NCBI GenBank assembly: GCA_001784275.1
Contig: MFQB01000047.1
Location: 28,958-34,910, forward strand
Length of the DNA: 5,953 nt
Source: Candidatus Magasanikbacteria bacterium RIFCSPHIGHO2_02_FULL_47_14
GTDB lineage: Bacteria; Patescibacteriota; Patescibacteriia; Magasanikbacterales; UBA922
Direction of reading: 5' to 3'
Part shown: piece by piece, positions 1-5,953 of the stretch
Layout: every line of letters starts with the position of its first letter
Numbering within the stretch: the first letter of the stretch is position 1
The notes under the pieces: generated by a model
What the model was told of the DNA's origin: nothing
Databases searched by the model: none
The model's input: the letters and a program-made list of their open reading frames with translations, nothing else
Position numbers and translations under genes: made by a program

Positions 1-2
1 CG

Positions 3-287
3 CGCGGTCCGGCGCCGCTCCCACAAGGAGGTTCGCTGTTTGTCTATGGAACTAACTTGTCCGACAATCCGGGGCTCTATTTTTGGAAGAGGGGGTCAAC
101 CACAAGTTCACTTGACACCTGGTTGACATCGCGTGGTGGAAATATTATTACGGCATTTAATAATACATCAATTACGACAAAACTTCCGGTAGATGCTGTG
201 ACCGGGCAGTCAATGGTTACCGGCCCGGTTAAAGCGGAAGTTGGTGGGCAGTTGACCAACGGATTGAACTACGCAGTTGAAAAATGT
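3..287 (+). other. IPT/TIG-like beta-sandwich, N-terminally cut domain
   Basis: Residues 1-95 look like the remains of an IPT/TIG (immunoglobulin-like, plexin, transcription factor) domain. A glycine-rich turn is followed by a strand reading LFVYGTNL, which matches the family's usual G-x-x-[LV]-x-[IV]-x-G-x-[NG]-[LF] start. Next come a YFW strand, a segment resembling the 'VP..A..G.V.V' part (LPVDA, then TGPVKAEV), and a final strand LTNGLNYAV, like the usual 'SNG..F.V' ending. It closes at a Cys codon (285). IPT/TIG domains are often tandem in surface proteins, so more copies may lie upstream. The first strand may begin before the window. Confidence 0.6.
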
Positions 288-3200
288 CAGGAAAAAATAA
301 AAGAATATGCTGATCGCGGAGAACAGCATCCACTTTTACAGCAAGGGTATCACTGTTGTACAGAAGGTCTCGGAGCAGACCAGTGGGTCCAAAATCAATT
401 TGCCTGTCCGGGTGAGGTCAGACAAGCCGGATATGTCTGGCGGTTTACCACAGGAATTATCCCAAAAATTCCTGATGTGGTTCGAGAGCTGCAATGTGGT
501 GGCGCGGAGATCCCATCTCCAACTCCGTGGGAAAGACGCGAACCGGATGGTAAGAATGTGTGTCTTAATGCAACACCTGCAGTTCGTTTTACGTTAGATA
601 TGGACCCCGCCACATTGAATGCACAGAATGTACATCTTTATGCATGTGGCCAGGATGAGGAGATCGATTGCGGCCGGTATGAAGCCAATAAAGATGTTAC
701 TGCGAACTTTGCTGTCGACGGCCTTGGAACAGATGCGGTGCAGCTCACTCCCAACAACGGTCAACAACTCCAGCCAAATACCTGGTATCGGGTAACATTA
801 TCACGAGCGATCCGTGCACAGCATCGTGAAGAGGTGCTCGGCAATGAGGTCTTTACCAGCTCAACGCTATTTATCCATCGGGAGCTGCCTGATTTGCCAG
901 ACGCGGTCGCGTACTACTTTGACTTCAGGACCGGAGATTTGTTATGCCAACTCGAGAGTTTGGGTATTACCCCGCATACATTTAGTGTCGGGTATCTTGG
1001 CATGGTACAAGATCCGCGGTTTCGGTTTGACGCACTGGCAGACAACGGAGCGCCGGCACAAAATCCATTATATTATTATCTCTGGGGTCGGGCGGATCAA
1101 GAGTGTATTTTAATAGATATCGATGGACAGAATTGGGAGTGGAACACGACGAACTTGCCGGACGAGGACCAGGCACGTGTGGATAAGTCGCCGGGGGGTG
1201 GGTTCGTCAATAGTCGTGCTACGGCCGAAGCACAAGAAGATCGAGGAATCGTATCAGCCTCTGTTACAGCGGTTTCAAGTACAAATCCGATATTTCGTGC
1301 AACCAGCACATTGGATATCACACTCGGTGACCCTGAGGTGATTGCCTGGTGGCCCAACTGTGAGTTCGCCTGTACGAATGCGACCATTCGTGTCAAGTTC
1401 AATAGACCCATGATGCAAGCCACATATCCGGGTGGCATTGTTGTTCAAGAGTGTGGTGACGAGCTGTGTTCCCCAAACTTGTTAGGTGCCAATATTGTTC
1501 CTCTTGAACAACGACGTGACAAGTTTTCGTATGAAGTACGATGGCCCGATGGCTTTGTGGCTACAACCGGAACATGGTATCTGGTAACGGTGCAAAATAC
1601 GATTCGTTCTATTGCACGTATCGAAGCCGGGGAGGAGTTGGAGGGTCCTCCACTCGAACAGTTCCAATGGAGATTCCGCACAAAAGCAGACGACGGAGAG
1701 TGCCGCATTGATCATGTGGTTGTAACGCCGGATCCATTTTCAGCTCAAGTCATCGGACAGAAGACACGATATAGCGCTACGCCGATCAGTTCCCCTGATG
1801 CCTGCAGTCCTGACGGCCAGCATCTTGATGCTTGGAGATATGGTTGGGCATGGTCAACTCAGGATCGTTTGGTTGCGACAACCTCTCAGTTTATTTCTCA
1901 AGGAAGGTTGAATCCGTTTTGTGGTCTTGGGTGTCTGCCGGTTGGCAGCACAATCGCACGTGGGCAAAGCGCCTATCTTTGTGGAAACCAAGTCGTTGAT
2001 CCGGGCGAAGACTGTGACATCGCTGCGGATGGTGAGGTGTTAAATCAAAGTTGTACGTTGCAGTGCTTACGTCCAGGTTCTGCCGCACCACTGTGCGGCG
2101 ATGGGAATGTGCAGCCTGCACAAGGTGAAGAGTGTGATACTGCTGACGCTAACACTCGCGCATTTTGTACAGCGCGTTGTACCTGGCAGGGAAGCCCGGA
2201 GACTCCGCCACAGGGTGAGCTTGGCGTCACGTGGTGTGGAAGTCCTGAGGTTACAAGCGGTGAGGACTGTGAAGTATCTCTTTCTCTGAACCAAGCGCCA
2301 CAGCCAAACAAGTCTGCAATCGGCTGTTCGCCCCAGTGTTTGCATGTCGGTACAGCTCTGTCTCGAGGATGGTGTGATACACGAGCTCCGGCCGGTGTTG
2401 CGGCAGTTACAGCTGCCTGTGAAATGGCCGTCAGTAGTTGTGGTAACAGTGTTGTGGAAAAGGGTGAAGAGTGCGAAGTCGTAGGCGGGCAACTCAGGGT
2501 CGCGCTTCCGCTTCCTGCTGTTGAAACGCGAGATATTGCAGTTCAAAATCCGGAACAGTACTGCACCGGTCAGTGTTTGCTTCAGAATATTTGCAGTATC
2601 CAACAGATCTCTCATGCTAATGTTGGTGGGTTGCGTTGCGATAGGGGAAGTGAAGGGTGCAACAACGACTGTACACTTGAAGGATCTTCAGGATTATACT
2701 CCATACCATCACTATGTAGTGACGGTCAGCGAGGAATTGGTGAGTATGCGTCCTGTGAGGTTCAGGTAGCAGCCGGAGCAGCTCCACTCGGCCAAAATCC
2801 GCTTCAGGTTGTGACTGCTGTTGGCCAAGGAGTGGTCAACGCTCAAACGCTGGCCCAGGAAACAGACATTATTGCCCGGGCTGTTCGCGACTCAAAAGGA
2901 CCGATTGCTGTAGATGGAGTTGGTGACTATGCATTGCAGTGCGGATACGAAGAGTTTGGAGAGGAGCAACGAGTTCAGTCCAATCTATTGTCTTCAGACT
3001 GGGACATGGAAGCTGCCGGGATTCAACCGGGGACATGGAGTCTTTCTCCCGCAGATACCCGAAACATCACTTTTCAGAAGTCTAACGTTCAGGCATTTAG
3101 TCGTGCTCAAAGCTTATTTGTCACCTCCACTCCGGATAACCCAAGTCAAGGGGTACAACTTTCTGTGCCTCCTTTGGAGCCGGGGTTATATGAGTACAGT

Positions 3201-5953
3201 TTCTACTATCTTGCACCTGATCTTGAGGGAGACTCCTTGATAACCGCCTTTATGGCTAACAATCGTGCACTTGTGGCGCGCGTTATTGACGTTCCGGATG
3301 CAGTCGTGAATACCTGGCAGGTCTTCCGTCTTCAGGTGCAGATCGATGCAATGCGAGAAGACAACCTCTTGGTTATCGGGATGAATAATATCAAAGCGTT
3401 GTTTATCGACGACGTCGAACTTCACCGTGTGGTTGTTGATGATAATAACGCAACGAATAACTGTCCAGGAGACGGTGCTCATCCAAACAATAGAGATAAT
3501 TTTTTTGGAGTTGGCACCAACTCATGTTGTGCGCCACGACCGGCCCGGACTGCGGAGTATCCCGTTGATGGCGCAGGTTTGGCCGGAACTCCCGGGGTCT
3601 GTTTGAATACAGCGATTCGCGTTGAGTTTAGAGAAGAAGTTGATCCGAACACTCTTGCAGGCAATGTATCCATTGCCAAAGGCTATGACGACCCGAACTT
3701 CAACTGTCGTTCTATTGGCCAGGAAGATGTAACGCGAAGAGTGAACTCTTTACTGGCGTTCGCGCAGCAAGGAGAAGCAAACGCCGGTGGTTTCTGGCAC
3801 AAGATGTGGGCCGGCATCCGCAGATTTTTTGCCAATCTCATTGGACGTGTGGCGTACGCTGATAATGGAGGAGTGCCTGAAACCTGGTGTATTGGCGGGG
3901 TGACCGGTAAGCCGGAGGTATTTACCGTGAAGTCTCCAGATGGCGCACAAGTTACCAGTACCATTACAGTTGCACTTGATGCAGCGCTTGATCCGCTCAC
4001 AACGTATGCAGTACTGTTGCGCGGCGGGTCTTTCGGTATCAAAAATATCGGTGGGGTAAGTATCCGTGGGAAAAATGCAGGTCCGGATGGAGTTTTTGCC
4101 GTAGAAGACATCTACATGTTTAGGACCTCAGATAAGATTTGCAAGATCAACTCAGTTCTGGTTGACCCTCCCCGGAAAGTATTTACCGCTCCCGGAGAAG
4201 CCGCCCAATTTATAGCAACGGCGTATGCAGTAGATAGCCAAGAGCTTCAGTCAATACCGAATGTCTACTCTTGGAACTGGCAGTGGGTGCCTGAGAGTCA
4301 CCCATTATTCCGGGTGGATACACCGGCGATTGCCCGTACTTTTATCACAGCCGGGAACCTCGAGGGATCTCTCGCAATTACAGCTCAAGCACGCATTACT
4401 GCTGACGTCGATGTTGGACCAACTACACACCGCAACCGTGTTTTCAGTGGTATCACCAAACTGGTTGCACTCTTCTGTGAACGTCCGTGGCCGGAACAAG
4501 GGGCATTTCCATATCAGGATTTCACATATAATATTTCTTTTGGGTATTGTGCAGATAAAGGACAGTCGGGTGTAATTTCTGACGATCTCCCGCATATTAG
4601 TGGGTCTTTGACCAAGGGAGAGCAGATTATATACGGAGATATTGATGCAAATCGGCGCTTAAATGAAGAAGATGCTAACTGTTACATGGATGCATTTAAC
4701 AACATAACAGACATCCCTCTCTGCATGAAGGCCCCACTTCGCCATGTGGACTTGGATTGCAGTGGTGACATAAGTCTTGGCGATGTATTTGGTGCAATAA
4801 ACTATAGTTTCCAAGGGGAATTTGGAGTCGATGTTGATGCAAATGATAACGACATCCCGGATTGTCTTCCAGAAGATAGAAATGTCGATATTAGCGCAAC
4901 ACCAGTCGCTGCAAATACATTAAAACGTACACTTTTCTTCAACGATCAAAATGACGACGTCCTGGGCTTTCAAATTTTCAGAAACGACGACAGAAAGTCC
5001 GCACGCCAGTGGGTTACACAGGAGTTTCCATTTATTGATGCGAACAGCTTGCAGGATATTATTATCGGGGGATACGATGCGATAACTGACGGGAGCAGTT
5101 ATTATATTAACGCTCTCAATCAGACGGAAGATGAACAACGCCGTCGAGTTGTGTATAACAACATCTACCATTTTAGTGTCAACCCGGATGCGCAAGTGAG
5201 CACGAAAACGGTGTTGGAAAAAATTCTTGAGTCACTGGCCTTTAATATTAATATAACAGACTTTGGGTACTGTCTTGCCGCAGACATCGACGCCGCAACC
5301 CCGGTTGAACAACGAAACTTACCGGCCGATGTGAATAATATCGGCGCAATCACCACGAGTACATGCCAAACAGACTTTGATTGCCGTAACCCGGATGGAA
5401 CTGCGCTCACCGGAACAAATGGTGTTTGCTCCAATGCCAAGACCCGCTTTTTACGTGATTGGCAACGTTTGAACGATATTGATCGAGCACAGGAGTTGCT
5501 TGCCGGATACAAAAGCGCTCAGGGATCGTATCCGCTTCTCGAGTCAGGGAGCTATATCCCGGGGTATTCCAACTCCCGGTGGCCCCTGTCGTGGGGAAGA
5601 ACAGGTGCAGAGGTTGGCGCCTTTCCATTGGACCCAATCAACCGGTGGAGCCAGTGTGGCCGTTGTTCCACACCAAATGCTGACGGAAGTTTTACTGCAT
5701 GTTTTGACGAGAGTCAATGTCCCGGAGATGAGAATATCTGTCAGATGCAGGATGAACAGACCTGTTGGGACCAAACCCAGTCACAGTTTATCTGTCCGTT
5801 GGAGATGAGCGCCTACGAATATGAGGTCGAAGATGGCGAGTACACCTTCCATGTGCCGCTCGAGTACTTTGGTGAACAAGAAAACATTGTCAGGACAGTG
5901 GTTTCTTCCACACATTTTACAACGCAGCGTTGGTGCCAGCCGCGCACGATCCA
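3..5953 (+). CDS. Giant multidomain cysteine-rich surface protein, partial at both ends
   Basis: Frame 3 is open across the whole window (about 1983 codons), so the gene starts upstream and ends downstream. The translation is domain-like from its first residues, so the first in-frame ATG (213) is not a credible start. Domain order: IPT/TIG-like end, Big_5 plus Cys module (twice), five DUF4215-like disulfide repeats, CBM4_9-like jelly roll, third Big_5 plus Cys module, dockerin-like calcium loops, an unnamed module, and a pilin/GspG-like domain. About 68 Cys by hand count point to folding in an oxidising compartment outside the cytoplasm. No enzyme active site or long hydrophobic membrane segment is visible. 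The likely role is a cell-surface adhesin or matrix protein; this is inferred from the domains. Codon use looks even throughout, so I see no sign of a recent fusion. Residue n of the fragment begins at base 3n. Confidence 0.96.
288..461 (+). other. Cys-Cys linker ending in a W-x-F-T-T-G strand
   Basis: This segment (residues 96-153) joins the TIG-like domain to the first Big_5 domain. It holds an adjacent Cys pair (354 and 357) and a further Cys (399-401), then a strand WRFTTG (438-455). That strand resembles the closing strand of the Big_5 domains further on (FDFRTG at 918-935, WRFRT at 1668-1682, MFRTS at 4116-4130). It may therefore be the last strand of a reduced or interrupted Ig-like domain. 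A second adjacent Cys pair lies just before the third Big_5 domain (3525, 3528). I know no named family for the linker itself. Confidence 0.4.
462..944 (+). other. Big_5 (SbsA-like Ig) domain 1
   Basis: Residues 154-314 fit the bacterial Ig-like Big_5 pattern. An opening P-x-[IV] strand is followed by a Cys-bounded loop rich in Pro (SPTPW). Then comes VCLNATPAVRFTLDMDP, equivalent to the family's 'N..I.V.F...M....'. Later a strand NTWYRVTLS corresponds to the usual 'L.P.T.Y.V.L', and the closing strand is FDFRTG. The loop after HLYAC carries a C-x6-C (CGQDEEIDC), which would suit a disulfide. Such domains are structural spacers in S-layer and adhesin proteins. A Cys-started module follows at once, and this pairing recurs twice more in the protein. 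Confidence 0.7.
945..1325 (+). other. Cys-started beta module, copy 1
   Basis: Residues 315-441 follow the first Big_5 closing strand directly. The module opens with CQLESLGITP, matching the pattern C-x-[IL]-x-x-[VL]-x-[VI]-x-P that also opens copies 2 (1701) and 3 (4140). A strand with F-x-F-x-A follows, then an aromatic run YYYLWG and a Cys (1107). The end reads like beta strands rich in Val, Thr and Ser (IVSASVTAVSS, then FRATSTLDITL). It is probably an Ig-like beta-sandwich. I do not know a named family for it. The boundary with the next Big_5, around DPEVIAWWP, is approximate. Confidence 0.5.
1326..1700 (+). other. Big_5 (SbsA-like Ig) domain 2
   Basis: Residues 442-566 form the clearest Big_5 copy. 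It opens with DPEVIAWWPNC, then CTNATIRVKFNRPMM, very close to the classic 'N..I.V.F...M' signature of SbsA-like Ig domains. The later strand is GTWYLVTV and the closing strand WRFRT (1668-1682). Cys pairs C-x3-C (CEFAC) and C-x4-C (CGDELC) flank the first strands and could be disulfides. Unlike copy 3 it carries no large insertion. The module that follows opens at the Cys at 1701. Confidence 0.78.
1701..1979 (+). other. Cys-started beta module, copy 2 (short)
   Basis: Residues 567-659 open with CRIDHVVVTP, matching the pattern of copies 1 and 3. They continue with a Y-S-A strand, a C-S-P-D-G turn (Cys at 1803) and a Y-x-W-x-W strand (YGWAWST), which matches the Y-S-W-N-W strand of copy 3. 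The segment then goes into C-G-L-G-C and a short linker before the disulfide repeats. It is shorter than copy 3, so the second half of the fold may be missing or replaced by the Cys-rich array. No named family is recognised. Confidence 0.48.
1980..2765 (+). repeat. Five DUF4215 / Myxococcus-type disulfide repeats
   Basis: Residues 660-921 carry five copies of a core reading roughly C-G-[ND]-x(4-7)-G-E-[DE]-C-[DE], as in CGNQVVDPGEDCD. The core Cys pairs start at 1980/2013, 2094/2133, 2235/2268, 2439/2472 and 2715/2754. The first four cores are each followed by a C-x2-C pair of the CTLQC / CTARC / CSPQC / CTGQC type. This is the hallmark of the DUF4215 and Myxococcus Cys-rich repeat families, found in secreted and surface proteins of myxobacteria and other groups. 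The stretch has 24 Cys by hand count. The fifth core is diverged (CSDGQRGIGEYASCE) and is preceded by CNNDC instead of being followed by a pair. Long loops separate the core from its Cys pair in copies 3 and 4, where compact family members have short ones. Confidence 0.85.
2766..2975 (+). other. Linker between disulfide repeats and jelly roll
   Basis: Residues 922-991 begin with Ala-, Gly-, Gln- and Val-rich sequence of mixed strand and helix character, then an acidic/Ile/Ala segment, and end in a Cys (2940) followed by GYEEFGEEQ. I recognise no family. It may pack against the jelly roll that follows or simply space it from the disulfide array. Confidence 0.3.
2976..3431 (+). other. CBM4_9-like jelly-roll (carbohydrate-binding type) domain
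   Basis: Residues 992-1143 follow the course of a CBM4_9-type beta-sandwich. It opens with SNLLSSDWDMEAAG, resembling the family's 'NL..N..FE...W'. An aromatic-poor middle strand follows with SRAQSLFVTS (compare 'GS.SL.V'). The central block is LEPGLYEYSFYY, matching the typical 'L.PG..Y..S.Y.K'. It ends with NTWQVFRLQVQI and ALFIDDVELH, the usual 'W..F........' and '[IF].IDDV.L' closing strands. Family members bind glycans, but many relatives in surface proteins have no tested ligand. No catalytic domain is linked here, so if it binds sugar it probably serves attachment. Confidence 0.66.
3432..4139 (+). other. Big_5 (SbsA-like Ig) domain 3, with insertion
   Basis: Residues 1144-1379 begin with a short Asp/Asn-rich linker and an adjacent Cys pair (3525, 3528). 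They then give VCLNTAIRVEFREEVDP, equivalent to the Big_5 start seen at 462 and 1326. Later strands are TTYAVLLRGG and the closing MFRTS (4116-4130). This copy is much longer than copies 1 and 2 because an Ala/Gln-rich segment and an aromatic amphipathic helix (3783-3863) lie between the first and later strands. Cys codons after FN (3702-3704) and in ETWC flank the insertion and could pair to tie off its base. Confidence 0.68.
3783..3863 (+). other. Aromatic amphipathic helix inserted in Big_5 domain 3
   Basis: Residues 1261-1287 read as a likely helix beginning FWHKMW, passing GIRRFFANLIG, and ending in V-A-Y-A-D. Trp, Phe, Ile and Leu fall at helical spacing with Lys/Arg/His between them, so it is amphipathic rather than a plain membrane span. 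The terminal A-Y-A resembles a signal peptidase I A-x-A site, but a long hydrophobic core is missing. It could lie flat on a membrane, pack against a partner, or be a processing site. The function is unknown. Confidence 0.5.
4140..4475 (+). other. Cys-started beta module, copy 3
   Basis: Residues 1380-1491 open with CKINSVLVDP right after the third Big_5 closing strand, the same arrangement as at 945 and 1701. An F-T-A-P-G turn and F-I-A-T-A strand follow, then YSWNWQWVP, matching the Y-G-W-A-W strand of copy 2. Next come FRVDTPAIARTFITAG and a run of short beta strands (LAITAQARITADV). It ends with ITKLVALF just before the Cys at 4476. This is the most complete copy and looks like an Ig-like beta-sandwich whose last strands are missing from copy 2. 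I recognise no named family. Confidence 0.5.
4476..4637 (+). other. C-x-x-P-W-P junction motif
   Basis: Residues 1492-1545 contain CERPWP followed by FPYQDFTYNISFGYC (4506-4550). From memory, a C-E-x-P-W-P plus F-P-[YF]-x-D plus N-x-S-F-x-Y-C signature recurs in giant surface proteins of Patescibacteria, usually running straight into the type of module now found at 4866-5273. The two Cys (4476, 4548) are well placed to bridge. The rest, to about base 4637, is a polar linker leading into the dockerin-like loops. Confidence 0.4.
4638..4865 (+). other. Dockerin-like domain with two calcium-binding loops
   Basis: Residues 1546-1621 carry two 12-residue EF-hand-like loops. Loop 1 (4638-4673) has Asp at positions 1 and 3, Asn at 5 and 9, and Asp at 12, and is preceded by Gly as in the usual G-D-x-[ND] start. 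Loop 2 (4749-4784) has Asp at 1, 3, 7 and 12 and Ser at 5 and 9. Each is followed by a short helix (NCYMDAF and VFGAINYSF), as in type I dockerins. A further acidic run, DVDANDNDIPDC, follows and resembles calcium-binding thrombospondin type 3 loops. Four Cys (4680, 4722, 4758, 4863) are unusual for cellulosomal dockerins. Family members bind cohesins; outside cellulosomes such domains are often of unknown partner. No cohesin is visible here. Confidence 0.78.
4866..5273 (+). other. Unnamed beta-rich module with G-G-Y-D-A / Y-N-N-I-Y motifs
   Basis: Residues 1622-1757 contain LKRTLFFND, then LGFQIFRND, then IIGGYDAITDGSSYYINALN (5061-5120), then YNNIYHFSVNPDAQ (5154-5195), and finish with LAFNIN and a Cys (5271). 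The spacing of these blocks resembles, from memory, a module common in large surface proteins of Patescibacteria ('GY.A..DG...Y..A.N', '[YL].NIY..S.N..A', 'F..Q.L....FN.N'). I know no named domain or function. It is mainly beta strands by sequence, with a helix near TVLEKILESL. The dockerin-like domain lies between this module and the 4476 junction. Confidence 0.42.
5274..5444 (+). other. Linker with C-x5-C Cys motif
   Basis: Residues 1758-1814 are a polar Asp/Ala/Asn-rich linker that ends in CQTDFDC (5364-5384) followed by a Gly-Thr-rich loop and a closing Cys (5427). This is the short 'C...DC.....G.C' motif also seen at the end of the pilin-like domain (CFDESQC, then a Cys after ENI). Such motifs probably form small disulfide knots that brace domain borders. 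It directly precedes the first helix of the pilin-like domain. Confidence 0.4.
5445..5870 (+). other. Type IV pilin / GspG-like globular domain without its N-terminal pilin helix
   Basis: Residues 1815-1956 open with RFLRDWQRLNDIDRAQELL, like the R-x2-D-x2-R-x2-D-[IL] helix found just after the transmembrane part of type IV pilins and pseudopilins. AGYKSAQGSYP follows, matching the GspG-type 'Y....G.YP'. Then come SGSYIPGYSNSRWP and FPLDPINRW, like the 'LP.DP.N' turn of GspG. Cys-rich loops follow (CGRC, CFDESQC, TCW), then FICPLEMSAYEYEV and a strand EYTFHVPLEYF. The class III leader peptide and hydrophobic helix of true pilins are absent, so this is a grafted globular fold. The DPIN turn suggests a calcium or structural role as in GspG. 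The terminal boundary is approximate. Confidence 0.66.
5871..5953 (+). other. Unassigned tail of the fragment
   Basis: Residues 1957-1983 plus two bases contain a short Glu-rich turn, a strand with IVRTVVSS, FTTQRW and a Cys (5937). The reading frame is still open at the edge. The segment is too short to assign; it may be the first strand of a further beta domain or the end of the pilin-like domain. Confidence 0.3.

Noticed and set aside
25..126. Strong Shine-Dalgarno-like AAGGAGG at 25-31 followed by ATG at 46
   Set aside because: The ATG is in frame 1, which stops after 26 codons, and the purine run encodes part of a beta-domain turn in the open frame 3. It looks like chance.
213..215. First in-frame ATG of frame 3 as a possible start
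   Set aside because: The 70 codons before it already read as an IPT/TIG-like domain, and no signal peptide follows, so the true start is upstream of the window.
2067..2615. Reverse-strand open frame of 182 codons
   Set aside because: It lies opposite the disulfide repeats, shows no recognisable domain, and its composition is explained by the codons of the real gene on the + strand.
3499..3507. Run of seven T as a possible slippage or sequencing-error site
   Set aside because: The frame 3 domain pattern continues unchanged on both sides, so no frameshift is needed or seen.
3683..4111. Reverse-strand open frame of 142 codons
   Set aside because: It is antisense to Big_5 domain 3, with no ribosome binding site or family pattern that I can see; it is a shadow of the + strand gene.
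4638..4865. Cellulosome scaffold or enzyme
   Set aside because: The calcium loops are dockerin-like, but there is no glycoside hydrolase or cohesin domain in the fragment, and the extra Cys are unlike cellulosomal dockerins.
3..5953. Alternative genetic code with TGA read as Gly or Trp (known in some Patescibacteria)
   Set aside because: Frame 3 contains no in-frame TGA over about 1983 codons while TGG and GGN are used freely, so there is no evidence for recoding.

Overview
The whole window is the interior of one very large protein gene on the + strand. Reading frame 3 is open from base 3 to the last complete codon at 5949-5951, about 1983 codons without a stop, and it runs off both edges. 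Start codon, signal peptide, stop codon, promoter and terminator therefore all lie outside. I see no second gene, RNA gene, mobile element, CRISPR array or intergenic gap.

The encoded fragment looks like a multidomain, cysteine-rich extracellular or cell-surface protein. By hand count it has about 68 Cys in 1983 residues, 24 of them between residues 660 and 918. In order it holds: the end of an IPT/TIG-like beta-sandwich (3-287); a Cys-Cys linker (288-461); a Big_5 (SbsA-like Ig) domain and a Cys-started beta module (462-1325); a second copy of that pair (1326-1979); five DUF4215 / Myxococcus-type disulfide repeats (1980-2765); a linker and a CBM4_9-like jelly roll (2766-3431); a third Big_5/Cys-module pair, with an aromatic amphipathic helix inserted in the Big_5 (3432-4475); a short C-x-x-P-W-P junction (4476-4637); a dockerin-type pair of calcium loops (4638-4865); an unnamed module (4866-5273); a C-x4-D-C motif linker (5274-5444); and a type IV pilin / GspG-like globular domain (5445-5870).

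This set of modules in one giant chain, with about 50% GC by eye, recalls surface proteins of Candidate Phyla Radiation (Patescibacteria) genomes such as Uhrbacteria- or Magasanikbacteria-type Parcubacteria. That placement is from memory of family patterns. Myxococcota or another group with DUF4215 repeats remains possible. No in-frame TGA, TAA or TAG occurs in the fragment, so nothing suggests a recoded stop.

The domains together suggest an exported, disulfide- and calcium-stabilised stalk carrying a lectin-like head and a pilin-like fold, probably for contact with other cells or polymers. That role is inference; no catalytic domain is visible.
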